A program made the translations under genes and the position numbers. This document shows, piece after piece, positions 1 to 6,431 of a stretch of DNA of 17,739 nucleotides. The notes under the pieces were generated by a model. It saw only the letters and a list, made by a program, of their open reading frames with translations. It had not been told where the DNA came from and did not search any database. Position 1 is the stretch's first letter. Every line of letters starts with the position of its first letter. The DNA comes from a bacterium (GTDB lineage: Bacteria > UBP14 > UBA6098 > JAFGQG01): NCBI GenBank assembly GCA_016930435.1, contig JAFGGQ010000169.1, positions 1-17,739 of the forward strand, given 5' to 3'.

Positions 1-344
1 AATATAAGAATATAAACTTCGGAATAAAATTTGCATTTTTTTGTACAATTTGTAATACTCATAAATACATGTTCATCAAATATTTAACTTATATTCAACA
101 TTATCAACTGCATTTTACGGGTTGAAAGCACGCTTGATATTTTTTCCACTATGGAAATTCTCTTCATTTCAGTTAATGTTCTAAAAAAGTCGCACTATCC
201 TTTGCCAATTATTAATTACTAATAATAATCACAGGAAAGGAAAAAATCAATCGAAAATTAGCAAGTATTGATGGTATTTCATGGAAAACCAATACCCTGT
301 CCGTTATCATGGCATTGTGGAGAGGGTTCAGTCCCATGATTTTC
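1..344. other. AT-rich intergenic stretch
   Basis: No convincing gene is seen here. Short reading frames on both strands lack a ribosome binding site, and their amino-acid composition looks random. A 10-base palindrome (AGCCCGGGCT, 347-356) sits at the very end of the neighbouring beta-barrel gene but has no T-tract that would make it a terminator. No clear terminator for the minus-strand operon was found, so its transcript may run on into this stretch. Confidence 0.6.
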
Positions 345-1067
345 TCAGCCCGGGCTATTTTTGCCCACGATGCGAAAGGATAGATTAAGCACGAACATGT
401 GAACATAATTTCGCAGTTTTACCTGATCGAAGCCCTGGCCCGTGGGCATTGTAATATCAACCAGGCCCATGGAATAGGTGTAGTCGAAACTCAGGGCAAT
501 AAACCGGTAAACATAAGATATTTCCCAGCTATAAAGAAACCCGATGTCGCTCTTTCTGACATCTTCAAGAATATCATTCTCGAATGTCCCTAAAAAGTCG
601 TTCTGAAAATGATAATTGGCATAGGTAAGGTACGCCCAGTAACCCCCGAAAGCGCTGACGAGCATGAAATTGCGGTATTGATATAGCTTTGATTTAATGC
701 TTAATGGTACCTCGATATAATCGAATGTATAGGTGGCGTTCATATCCCCCCATACCATCCCGGGGTGATTGATGGTGTGGCATGCTCCTTTGTTCACGAA
801 ATAGACCTCGGTCTGTAAAGAAAATATTTTCCATAGATGTATATTGGTATATGCTCCATAACCCCAGCCGGTTTTAGATGCAGTCGTAACCGAATAATCC
901 TGGGGTCTGGGTTGTGTATTCCAGTGCGCTGAAATCAATGGGAAAGCCTTTAATCCCAGAGATAAGCTTATAGCCTGGCTATCGGCAGCGAACAGCAACA
1001 TCAGCAAAACAGAAAAATGTAAACAGGCTCGGCAGGCTTTATTAATTTTTAATATATCCGGTCTCAT
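345..1067 (-). CDS. Outer-membrane beta-barrel protein, PorT-like
   Basis: Predicted 240-residue integral outer-membrane barrel. The N-terminus has a basic stretch, a hydrophobic core (about residues 17-28) and an AxA-like cleavage region 'ADSQA'. The rest alternates short hydrophobic/aromatic strands with polar turns. Passages such as 'FDYIEVPLSIKSKLY', 'KSDIGFLY' and 'YSMGLVDI' match the usual pattern of the outer_membrane_b-barrel (PorT) family of FCB bacteria. The protein ends in a strand with an aromatic residue plus a short tail. I chose the ATG at 1067; a GTG at 1097 in the same frame would add ten residues before the signal peptide. Either start overlaps the 3' end of uvsE, by 26 or 56 bases, and neither has a good Shine-Dalgarno, so translation is probably coupled to uvsE. 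Specific function unknown. Confidence 0.8.
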   Translation of the reverse strand: MRPDILKINKACRACLHFSVLLMLLFAADSQAISLSLGLKAFPLISAHWNTQPRPQDYSVTTASKTGWGYGAYTNIHLWKIFSLQTEVYFVNKGACHTINHPGMVWGDMNATYTFDYIEVPLSIKSKLYQYRNFMLVSAFGGYWAYLTYANYHFQNDFLGTFENDILEDVRKSDIGFLYSWEISYVYRFIALSFDYTYSMGLVDITMPTGQGFDQVKLRNYVHMFVLNLSFRIVGKNSPG

Positions 1068-1938
1068 TTCGTAATAGTTTAAGGGCTTTGAGAGCACTCT
1101 TTTCTTTATCCTTGATCTCGAGCATCAGATCGAGGTCACGCTTCGGGTTTAAGGCTAAGAAATTCCGGAAATCGTGGGGGTCCAGCGTTTGGGCATGTTT
1201 ACCTCTGATCTTCCCGGGTTCCTGAGAGCTGTAATCCACCATTGGTGTACCGTCTTCTGAACGCCAGGTCCGGGCCGCAGCCTTCAGGCCGTCCGGAAGG
1301 GACTCCCCGCTGTTCAGCACCTGGTGATGAAACCAATCGAATAGAACCGGAATTCCGGTAGCCTGGTGTATCCGGAGGCAATCCTCCAGTTGATAACTAC
1401 GGTCATCATTTTCGATTACTAACCGTCTTTGAATAACAGGTTCCAAATGCTTATAGCGGTCTATAAACCTTTTTATACTTGTATCCCTGTCACCATAGAC
1501 CCCTCCCACATGCAATTGTATCTTGGCGGTGGTATCTAATTCCATTAGATCCAGCAACTGCGAATGATAGCGAAGTTCCAGCAGGCTGCTTTCCAACACC
1601 GCATCCCGGGGGGTGTTGAGAACGATGAACTGATCGGGATGCATGGATATCCGGATATCATGTTGCCGTATAAGATCGCCCAATTCATTTAAACTGGTAC
1701 TGAAGTGACCCTGCCAGTCAAATTTGCAAACGGGATGAGATGCAAAGGGCACCAGATCGGAAGAGATGCGGAAGAAGAGTATATTGTGCCTGATGTTATA
1801 TTTTAGTACTTTCTGCAGGCAGGCCAGATTGTTCTGAACGGTTTCTGTCAGTCGCTGGTCGGAATAGGATCTCAGGCGAAAGGTCTTATTCCCGTTACAT
1901 TTTACGGTCCGGTTGATGCATGGATATCCAATTTTCAT
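1042..1938 (-). CDS. uvsE: UV damage endonuclease UvsE/UvdE
   Basis: A 298-residue TIM-barrel, metal-dependent endonuclease of the UVDE family. Members nick DNA 5' of UV photoproducts and some abasic lesions, starting an alternative excision repair in the cytoplasm. Family motifs appear in order: N-terminal 'IGYPCIN' (3-9), 'FRISSDLVPF' (56-65), 'ISMHPDQF' (97-104) with a metal-ligand His100, 'LHVGG' (142-146), 'IENDDR' (175-180), 'LFDWFHH' (199-205), 'GKHAQ' (246-250) and 'DLMLEIKDKE' (270-279). Length is normal for bacterial members. Where the Thermus thermophilus enzyme has a Lys-x-His pair (recalled as a carboxylated Lys229 and His231), this protein reads Met-Val-Asp ('PMVDYSS', 232-238), a possible metal-site difference. 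The start codon follows the upstream PDZ gene by 47 bases without a clear Shine-Dalgarno, so the two are probably one operon. Confidence 0.95.
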   Translation of the reverse strand: MKIGYPCINRTVKCNGNKTFRLRSYSDQRLTETVQNNLACLQKVLKYNIRHNILFFRISSDLVPFASHPVCKFDWQGHFSTSLNELGDLIRQHDIRISMHPDQFIVLNTPRDAVLESSLLELRYHSQLLDLMELDTTAKIQLHVGGVYGDRDTSIKRFIDRYKHLEPVIQRRLVIENDDRSYQLEDCLRIHQATGIPVLFDWFHHQVLNSGESLPDGLKAAARTWRSEDGTPMVDYSSQEPGKIRGKHAQTLDPHDFRNFLALNPKRDLDLMLEIKDKEKSALKALKLLRNETGYIKN

Positions 1939-1985
1939 ATTGATTGAGAGGGAAAAGTATAACTTACAGCAGGGTATCGGCCCAT

Positions 1986-3347
1986 TTATTTCATTTTACT
2001 ATTAGGAGACATCCCTTTCGGGTTCACTATTTTAGCAAGTATATCCCGGGCAGAACGCGCCCTCTTCAATGCCTCTTCAAGAAGAACGGATTGCATTTCC
2101 CTCATTTCGTCACTCCAATCAGACCGACTTTTCAGTGTCCAGGGGTACGGAGCTACGGTTTTTTCCTTATTCAAAATGGCAATCTCTTCCCGATAAACCT
2201 TAGCCAGTTTTAGCAAATCCGGGCTCAGATCGCCCATCTCCGGCGCAATATTCTCCAGATACCGGGCAGCATAATTTCGGTCTTCCTTGAGGCGTTCATA
2301 GATCCAGGCGTTAGCCAGGCAGTCCTCAAAATATTTGGCGCTATCCAGCTTGGTGGGATTGAAGGTTTCCAGGTGGCGAATCCACTCCTCGTAAGCCTTT
2401 ATACCCGAAAAATACTTATCATATTTCCCGGTAGTATATAGTTCATAGGCGATTTTCAAGGAACGCCGGTAATTATCCTTGTCGTTTCGCTCCTGTAGTT
2501 TATCCCCCAGTACTACTATTAACCATGGGAATTTCCGGGAAAGATTATATCCCTCGGTTTTATCGTAATAAGTCCGGCATAACAGTTCTTTGCCCCCATC
2601 CTGATAACCTGTGATAACACCCCATTCCGGAACATCGATGAGTTCGATTGCGATCACCGGCATACCATTGTCTATACTGGTCTTAATGATATTCAGAAGT
2701 TCTGTTTCGGAGAGATATATTGGGGCGTTTTCCTCTTCTTCCGATGGCTCTGCAATCCCTGCTTTCATATAGTATGTGGCTTTGTAACCCATAGCTTTTA
2801 TGGCTTCCATTCCGCAATCATAACCGCAGGTAGGATCGGGCGAGCTGGGGCACCAACCATCAAAAAAGTGGAGCCGAAAGGCTGCCCCGGAAACACCCAT
2901 AAGATAAGTGTAATCAACCTTTTCACCCATATAATTAAGTACCCTCAGCAGGGAACCATGAAAGGAATTGGACATCATTAAATCCCAGCCCAATGGCTCT
3001 ATCCCATCTAAAACAACAGCGTCATCCTTTAATTCAATCTCGGGCTCTACCTCAGCCAGCATAACCCCCAGCTTGCCGGCAGGAATTTGCATTGTAAGCT
3101 CCTTGTCCCCACGTAGAACTGTAATGTCCACCTTCTTATTCGGGGTTTTATCCATAATCCCCTTTAAACTCAGGATATTGTTAACCGATATACCGTCATA
3201 CCTTATTATTAAGTCCCCGGCTTTAATACCCGCGTTCTCAGCGTTGGAACCTTTGGTTACCTCGGTTACCTTAATGTAACCCTCCTGAGCTTGCAGATTG
3301 AACAGAGCAAGCAGTATAAAAACCAATAATAAGATTTTTTTGAACAT
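1986..3347 (-). CDS. Secreted PDZ-domain protein with papain-fold-like (BtrH/C39-like) domain
   Basis: A 453-residue exported protein. Residues 1-20 form a signal peptide (KK, hydrophobic core, 'LQA'). Residues about 22-95 are a PDZ domain of the protease/secretion type: 'VTKGSNAENAGIKAGDLI' is the classical carboxylate-loop and helix region. Residues about 120-285 resemble the papain-fold BtrH_N/C39-like group, with 'NSFHGSLLRVLNYMG' (127-141) then 'LMGVSGAAFRLHF' (149-161). However, the position where such enzymes carry the nucleophilic Cys near the N-terminal helix is Ser/Phe/His here, so catalysis is doubtful. Cys166, Cys174 and Cys178 form a small cluster. The remainder is mostly helical and acidic. 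The start is supported by GAGGT six to seven bases upstream of ATG 3347. It is first gene of the uvsE/beta-barrel operon. Function unknown; it may bind peptides or ligands in the periplasm. Confidence 0.8.
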   Translation of the reverse strand: MFKKILLLVFILLALFNLQAQEGYIKVTEVTKGSNAENAGIKAGDLIIRYDGISVNNILSLKGIMDKTPNKKVDITVLRGDKELTMQIPAGKLGVMLAEVEPEIELKDDAVVLDGIEPLGWDLMMSNSFHGSLLRVLNYMGEKVDYTYLMGVSGAAFRLHFFDGWCPSSPDPTCGYDCGMEAIKAMGYKATYYMKAGIAEPSEEEENAPIYLSETELLNIIKTSIDNGMPVIAIELIDVPEWGVITGYQDGGKELLCRTYYDKTEGYNLSRKFPWLIVVLGDKLQERNDKDNYRRSLKIAYELYTTGKYDKYFSGIKAYEEWIRHLETFNPTKLDSAKYFEDCLANAWIYERLKEDRNYAARYLENIAPEMGDLSPDLLKLAKVYREEIAILNKEKTVAPYPWTLKSRSDWSDEMREMQSVLLEEALKRARSARDILAKIVNPKGMSPNSKMK

Positions 3348-3386
3348 TTTTTTACCTCAAAGTTAAAGTTGATAATTACTTTGCTT

Positions 3387-3414
3387 AATATATAGTACTC
3401 CAGGTTCATTTCAA
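3387..3414 (-). promoter_or_regulatory. Sigma70-type promoter for the PDZ-uvsE-barrel operon
   Basis: On the minus strand TTGAAA (3414-3409) and TATATT (3392-3387) are separated by 16 bases, each 5/6 to consensus. The expected transcript start near 3380 leaves a leader of about 32 bases with GAGGT in front of the PDZ gene. The terminator at 3517-3557 lies just upstream and separates this unit from the small-gene unit. Confidence 0.5.
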
Positions 3415-3516
3415 ACGATATAAAAGTTTTGGAGTTCTTAAGTATTTGAAGTTAATAATAGAGGTTATTTAGGGAAATGGCAACAATTTTTTTAACAGGG
3501 TCTGGCATCTTCAGAT

Positions 3517-3557
3517 AAAAAAAACCCCCCTTGTTTCCCGGTAAAGAAACAAGGGGG
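3517..3557 (-). terminator. Intrinsic terminator after the 26-codon gene
   Basis: A perfect 12-bp stem, CCCCCTTGTTTC (3526-3537) with GAAACAAGGGGG (3546-3557), closes an 8-base loop. Reading the minus strand, the stem is followed by eight uridines (A-tract 3517-3524). Stem, loop and tract have the geometry of a strong rho-independent terminator that works only for minus-strand transcription, 26 bases after the stop codon of the small gene. Confidence 0.92.
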
Positions 3558-3582
3558 TAAGTCAAAACCAAAGGATTAACTG

Positions 3583-3663
3583 CTACTTCTTTTTGGGTTT
3601 GGCTTTAGCCGGAGCTGCGGCTTTCTTGGGCGCAGCTTTCTTGGGAGCAGCTTTCTTGGCCAT
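3583..3663 (-). CDS. 26-residue Lys/Ala/Pro-rich basic peptide (histone-tail-like)
   Basis: A very short gene: ATG at 3663, TAG at 3585-3583, 26 residues. After the initiator Met the product contains only Lys, Ala and Pro: 12 Lys, 10 Ala, 3 Pro, with no acidic, aromatic or other residues. It begins 'MAKKAAPKKAAPKKAAAP' and ends 'KPKKK'. The composition and the 'KKAAP' repeat resemble the disordered C-terminal tails of histone H1, Hc1/AlgP-type bacterial proteins and some HU proteins, which bind DNA or RNA non-specifically; here there is no globular domain. It is judged real because AAAGGAG lies eight bases upstream of the ATG, a good promoter lies about 100 bases upstream, and a perfect intrinsic terminator lies 26 bases downstream. 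A nucleic-acid-binding role is inference from charge. A leader peptide is an alternative, but the terminator lies outside the ORF and the next gene has its own promoter. Confidence 0.8.
   Translation of the reverse strand: MAKKAAPKKAAPKKAAAPAKAKPKKK
3610..3657 (-). repeat. Tandem 15-base repeat inside the basic-peptide gene
   Basis: Codons 3-7 (AAGAAAGCTGCTCCC) and 8-12 (AAGAAAGCTGCGCCC) differ at one base. A third copy (codons 13-18) has diverged and gained one alanine codon. Each unit encodes Lys-Lys-Ala-Ala-Pro, which suggests growth by slippage or unequal duplication. Confidence 0.8.
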
Positions 3664-3695
3664 GTTTTTTTCTCCTTTAATAGGGTTACTGGTTT

Positions 3696-3728
3696 TAATC
3701 CAATTTTAGCTTTAAGCAGATTGGATTA
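3696..3728 (-). promoter_or_regulatory. Leader hairpin or operator upstream of the basic-peptide gene
   Basis: A perfect 9-bp inverted repeat, TAATCCAAT (3696-3704) and ATTGGATTA (3720-3728), encloses 15 bases. It lies inside the predicted leader, between the promoter and the Shine-Dalgarno of the 26-codon gene. It could be an RNA stem-loop that shapes translation or stability, or a dyad bound by a regulator. No known riboswitch class is recognised. Confidence 0.5.
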
Positions 3729-3767
3729 GTTTACCCACAAACCTATATCTTATCTTTACTTGACTTA

Positions 3768-3795
3768 ATATTATTGTAAATTGAAAATTTGTCAA
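3768..3795 (-). promoter_or_regulatory. Sigma70-type promoter for the basic-peptide gene
   Basis: Minus strand: a consensus -35 TTGACA (3795-3790), a 16-base spacer and TAATAT (3773-3768) as -10. The predicted start near 3760 gives a leader of about 97 bases containing the 9-bp inverted repeat and ending in a strong Shine-Dalgarno. It is one of the best promoter matches in the window. Confidence 0.55.
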
Positions 3796-3864
3796 TAAAA
3801 AATGTTCAAATTTTAACATTCAGTAACTACTTACATATCAATCAGTTATATAATATTTTCGATA

Positions 3865-3891
3865 TTTTTTTACATTTATTTTGTAAAAAAA
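3865..3891. repeat. A/T-only-rich perfect inverted repeat
   Basis: TTTTTTTACA (3865-3874) pairs perfectly with TGTAAAAAAA (3882-3891) around a 7-base T-rich loop. It lies in the 307-base gap between the membrane-protein gene and the small basic-peptide gene. The stem is almost entirely A:T, so it would be a weak terminator for the upstream gene; it could also be a protein-binding dyad. Nothing else gene-like was seen in 3796-3970. Confidence 0.4.
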
Positions 3892-3970
3892 TAATTCATT
3901 TTATTCATAAAAACCACTTTTGACAATAATAATGGGGTTGTTTTTTTTCCGGATAATTGAGTTCCCAATA

Positions 3971-4762
3971 TCACCCTGGGGCAAGTTTCCGGCGTGTCAA
4001 GCCAAGATATAAACCCAGATATAATCCTGCTGCAATAAATGAGGCTAATGTCCCCCAGAAAATACCCCAGTTCACGTAAGCCCAGGAAACGGTCAAGGAA
4101 TAGAATACCAGGGAACCCATACCCGGAGGGATATTTTTGATCAGGGCATGTACCTCCGTCTTCCCGTAGCTGAAATGAATGATCAATACCAGCGGGAAAG
4201 CTGTCAGGGGGAAGGAAGAGAATAATCCCGCCCAGCGAGCGTCCACCATTCTGGCAACTCCGGTGATCAGCAGGATTACTGCTGCAGAAAACAGTGCTCT
4301 TATAAACAAGGTAAATACTCCAAGCCTTATTGGTCTGGAGATTTTTACCTCGGAAATATTTCGGAATAGAAAGGAATAAAGAAAAATTCCGGCAATGGAG
4401 ACTAAAAGTGCGGTGCAGCGGTTCATTTTAAAAAAATGCAGGATGAAGATGACGATAAACCAACCGGTGATAGCGAATACGGATAGGAGCAGGATGTTAT
4501 TTTTTTTCAATTTCATGCTTACCAGGTAATAAATAAAGAAGAGTGTTTGCATGGCCAGTAAACCGGTGAGGTTATAGACTGCGCTTTGGGCAGCGAACCT
4601 GGGGCCAAGTTCCAGGCCATAGAAGAACAGGGTCAGTGCGCTCCCCGTTGGAAAGCCCGATAGAAGCCCTGCCAATCGTGGGCTTACACGCTCCGCGATG
4701 AGTGATAGCAGCAGTACTACCGCTAAGGCTAAACCGAACTTAAGAAGCCATAATAAAGCCAT
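3971..4762 (-). CDS. Polytopic membrane protein with duplicated GlpM-like unit
   Basis: A 263-residue inner-membrane protein with about eight or nine hydrophobic segments (roughly residues 3-23, 29-53, 63-83, 90-111, 116-133, 148-170, 177-200, 214-232 and 236-256). The motif 'RLAGLLSGFPTGSALTLFF' (29-47) recurs in diverged form as 'RWAGLFSSFPLTAFPLVLI' in the second half, so the protein appears to be an internal duplication. Each half has the 'aGLlssFP' signature I associate with GlpM/DUF3147-like membrane proteins, which are usually about half this length. No transport or catalytic motif is recognised, so substrate and role are unknown. It starts 52 bases after the upstream lipoprotein gene, probably co-transcribed, with only a weak ribosome binding site. 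The start gives a typical first transmembrane helix. Confidence 0.8.
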   Translation of the reverse strand: MALLWLLKFGLALAVVLLLSLIAERVSPRLAGLLSGFPTGSALTLFFYGLELGPRFAAQSAVYNLTGLLAMQTLFFIYYLVSMKLKKNNILLLSVFAITGWFIVIFILHFFKMNRCTALLVSIAGIFLYSFLFRNISEVKISRPIRLGVFTLFIRALFSAAVILLITGVARMVDARWAGLFSSFPLTAFPLVLIIHFSYGKTEVHALIKNIPPGMGSLVFYSLTVSWAYVNWGIFWGTLASFIAAGLYLGLYLGLTRRKLAPG

Positions 4763-4814
4763 TTTATCAGATATTAGTCAATATTTTATCATCCACATAT
4801 TCAGAAAAACCATA

Positions 4815-5951
4815 TTATTCCATCCATGCCAGAAAGCGGATGTCCCCGGGTAAACTGCATTCTATCCACTGACCTTGCCAATTTAAAAAGGCATAGCTGT
4901 ATTCCAATTCATTAAGGGGATCACCTTGAATACGGCATAATAAAAGGACTCTGCCTTCAGGGCTCAGGGAGATAGGCAGATAAACGCTTTTTCCTGACTC
5001 TGTTTTACGTTTATGAATACTTGCAGACCAACTTTCCCCATCCCTGCTATATACCCGGAAAATATGGTAAAACCCCCTGAATATACCCCTATATTCATAA
5101 TCCAACATCACAAAAGCCCTCTGCATTTTATAGTTCAAAAATACCTCCGTGGATTGAGAATAGGGATACCAACCCTTCAGCCTTTTACCGCGCACCTCAA
5201 AATTTTCGCTGAGGGGTTCGGCCCATGGGAGGAAAAACACTTCTTCAAACGCATCCCAGTCTTCTCCTCCTTTATCAGGGGAATCAGATGATTCATCATC
5301 AAGAGTATCATAATGGATCATTCTTATCATCAGTGTGTCTTCGGTCCACCAATCTACACGGTAATCGACCTCATATCTTAATTTCTGTTTGTGGAGGTCG
5401 AGTTCGGTCACATCCCCTGAATCGACGGGGATAACGAACCATTTTCCTGAGGGCAGCGTTTTTCGAAGGTACCACCTTCCCGAAGGGGATAGAGAGGGCA
5501 CAAAATCCCCTCCGAGATATTTCAAGTAACCAGTGCTGTCCGCAAGGTAAGAGGCGACTCCCTGATCCGCATTTCGTTTTATACCCAGCAGAGCGCAACC
5601 GCCCGACTTGCAGAACCGGGCATAATCCGAACTAAGTGCGTTCACATCCAATAAGAGCCGGGCATTCTTTGAGCTCCAATCCACCCAGAAAAACCGTGCT
5701 ATGTTACCCGAATCCAAAGAGGTTAACAAAAGACTTTTCCCATCCGGGGAAATATCCTTAATAGTCCCATATTCTGAAGCATAGAGGGTATCTAACTGTT
5801 TAGAAGCAGGCATCCATCGTAAAAGAATGCCTCCGGATGCGAAATAGATGCTTCCCGGTAATGGATAGGACTCCGGCTTGCTGCAGCTCAATCCGCAACT
5901 ACCGATCAATACAGCAAGTAAGAGGATAATTATGGATCTGAGATCGGCCAT
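4815..5951 (-). CDS. Lipoprotein with WD40/TolB-like beta-propeller repeats
   Basis: A 378-residue exported protein. The N-terminus has Arg5, a hydrophobic core (7-16) and a lipobox 'IGSC', giving lipid-modified Cys19; a second Cys at 23 is near. The body contains several 'sPdG/sPsGr' turns of TolB-like propeller blades: 'IKDISPDGKSLLLTS' (64-78), 'FVPSLSPSGRWYLR' (about 150) and 'PISLSPEGRVLLLCRI' (about 335), each followed by hydrophobic strands. Such propellers usually serve as binding scaffolds in the periplasm or on the cell surface. An acidic linker rich in Asp, Glu and Ser lies near residues 217-232. The start is supported by CGGAG seven bases before the ATG. It is first gene of a two-gene unit with the downstream membrane protein. 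The binding partner is unknown. Confidence 0.8.
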   Translation of the reverse strand: MADLRSIIILLLAVLIGSCGLSCSKPESYPLPGSIYFASGGILLRWMPASKQLDTLYASEYGTIKDISPDGKSLLLTSLDSGNIARFFWVDWSSKNARLLLDVNALSSDYARFCKSGGCALLGIKRNADQGVASYLADSTGYLKYLGGDFVPSLSPSGRWYLRKTLPSGKWFVIPVDSGDVTELDLHKQKLRYEVDYRVDWWTEDTLMIRMIHYDTLDDESSDSPDKGGEDWDAFEEVFFLPWAEPLSENFEVRGKRLKGWYPYSQSTEVFLNYKMQRAFVMLDYEYRGIFRGFYHIFRVYSRDGESWSASIHKRKTESGKSVYLPISLSPEGRVLLLCRIQGDPLNELEYSYAFLNWQGQWIECSLPGDIRFLAWME

Positions 5952-6270
5952 ACAACAACTCCGTTATATAATAATTAGTGTTACATTAAATATATAAGTT
6001 TTTCAGATATTCATACAATTTTTTTTATAAAACCTGGTATTCCCTGAAAGAATTTCTGAGTTCCCTATTTAAATATAGAAAGAAAATATTGGAAAACGGT
6101 AATTCTTTGGCATTTCGAGGAGTTATTACGAAACGGAGTCTTCACTATATAGAACACCCAAATGAGCTGGGTTTGGGAACATACAGAGTGAAATGCATTA
6201 GGCCATAGGAATCGTTGTTATCAGGGAACTTAATAAAAAGGGAAAAATGTATTATTTTCTTAGAATTATC

Positions 6271-6299
6271 TTGTCCATAAAAGTATACTCTATTATTAT
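6271..6299 (+). promoter_or_regulatory. Candidate promoter of the secreted-protein operon
   Basis: TTGTCC (6271-6276), a 17-base spacer and TATTAT (6294-6299) match sigma70 elements at 4/6 and 5/6. The predicted leader would be about 125 bases and would include the dyad at 6386-6413. The same arrangement (TTGCCC, 17 bases, TATTAT) occurs at 17358-17386. Confidence 0.4.
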
Positions 6300-6385
6300 A
6301 TTTTTACGATTAAGGTCACAATATATTTATGCAATAGAATATTAGTATTAAAAAAAGTCCACCATACATCCGAAAAACTAAAAAC

Positions 6386-6413
6386 TGTTCATTATAAAAA
6401 CATATAGTGAACA
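6386..6413 (+). promoter_or_regulatory. Imperfect 11-bp dyad just upstream of the secreted-protein operon
   Basis: TGTTCATTATA (6386-6396) and TATAGTGAACA (6403-6413) pair at 10 of 11 positions (the exception is a T:G wobble) around a 6-base loop. The dyad ends seven bases before the AGGAG Shine-Dalgarno (6421-6425). It could be a repressor operator (TGTTCA/TGAACA half-sites) or an RNA hairpin that controls access to the ribosome binding site. Confidence 0.5.
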
Positions 6414-6431
6414 TTACACCAGGAGATCAAA

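Larger units (their letters stand above)
5952..6431. other. 480-base divergent intergenic region
   Basis: Separates the minus-strand lipoprotein from the plus-strand secreted-protein operon. It holds the candidate promoter at 6271-6299 and the dyad at 6386-6413. Other structure is weak: a 6-bp hairpin CCCAAA/TTTGGG (6157-6162 and 6172-6177), and an 8-base inverted pair AGTTCCCT (6059-6066) / AGGGAACT (6223-6230), 156 bases apart. A 32-codon hydrophobic reading frame (6247-6345, plus) overlaps the candidate promoter and is probably chance. No tRNA-like fold was recognised; a small RNA cannot be excluded. Confidence 0.5.

Noticed and set aside
212-406. A 64-codon minus-strand frame downstream of the beta-barrel.
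   Set aside because: It overlaps the barrel's end out of frame, has no ribosome binding site and no recognisable composition.
3583-3663. Transcription attenuator (leader peptide) controlling the PDZ-uvsE-barrel operon.
   Set aside because: The terminator has no visible alternative antiterminator overlapping the ORF, the codons are not for one rare amino acid, and the PDZ gene has its own promoter at 3387-3414. Not fully excluded.
6157-6177. CCCAAA/TTTGGG hairpin in the divergent spacer as a terminator.
   Set aside because: Only six pairs and no T-tract on either side.
6247-6345. A 32-codon hydrophobic reading frame (plus strand) with an AAGGG-like sequence just before its ATG.
   Set aside because: AT-rich DNA readily gives such frames, the ribosome binding site is very close to the ATG, and the candidate operon promoter lies within it. 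It has no terminator or repeat support comparable to the 3583-3663 gene.
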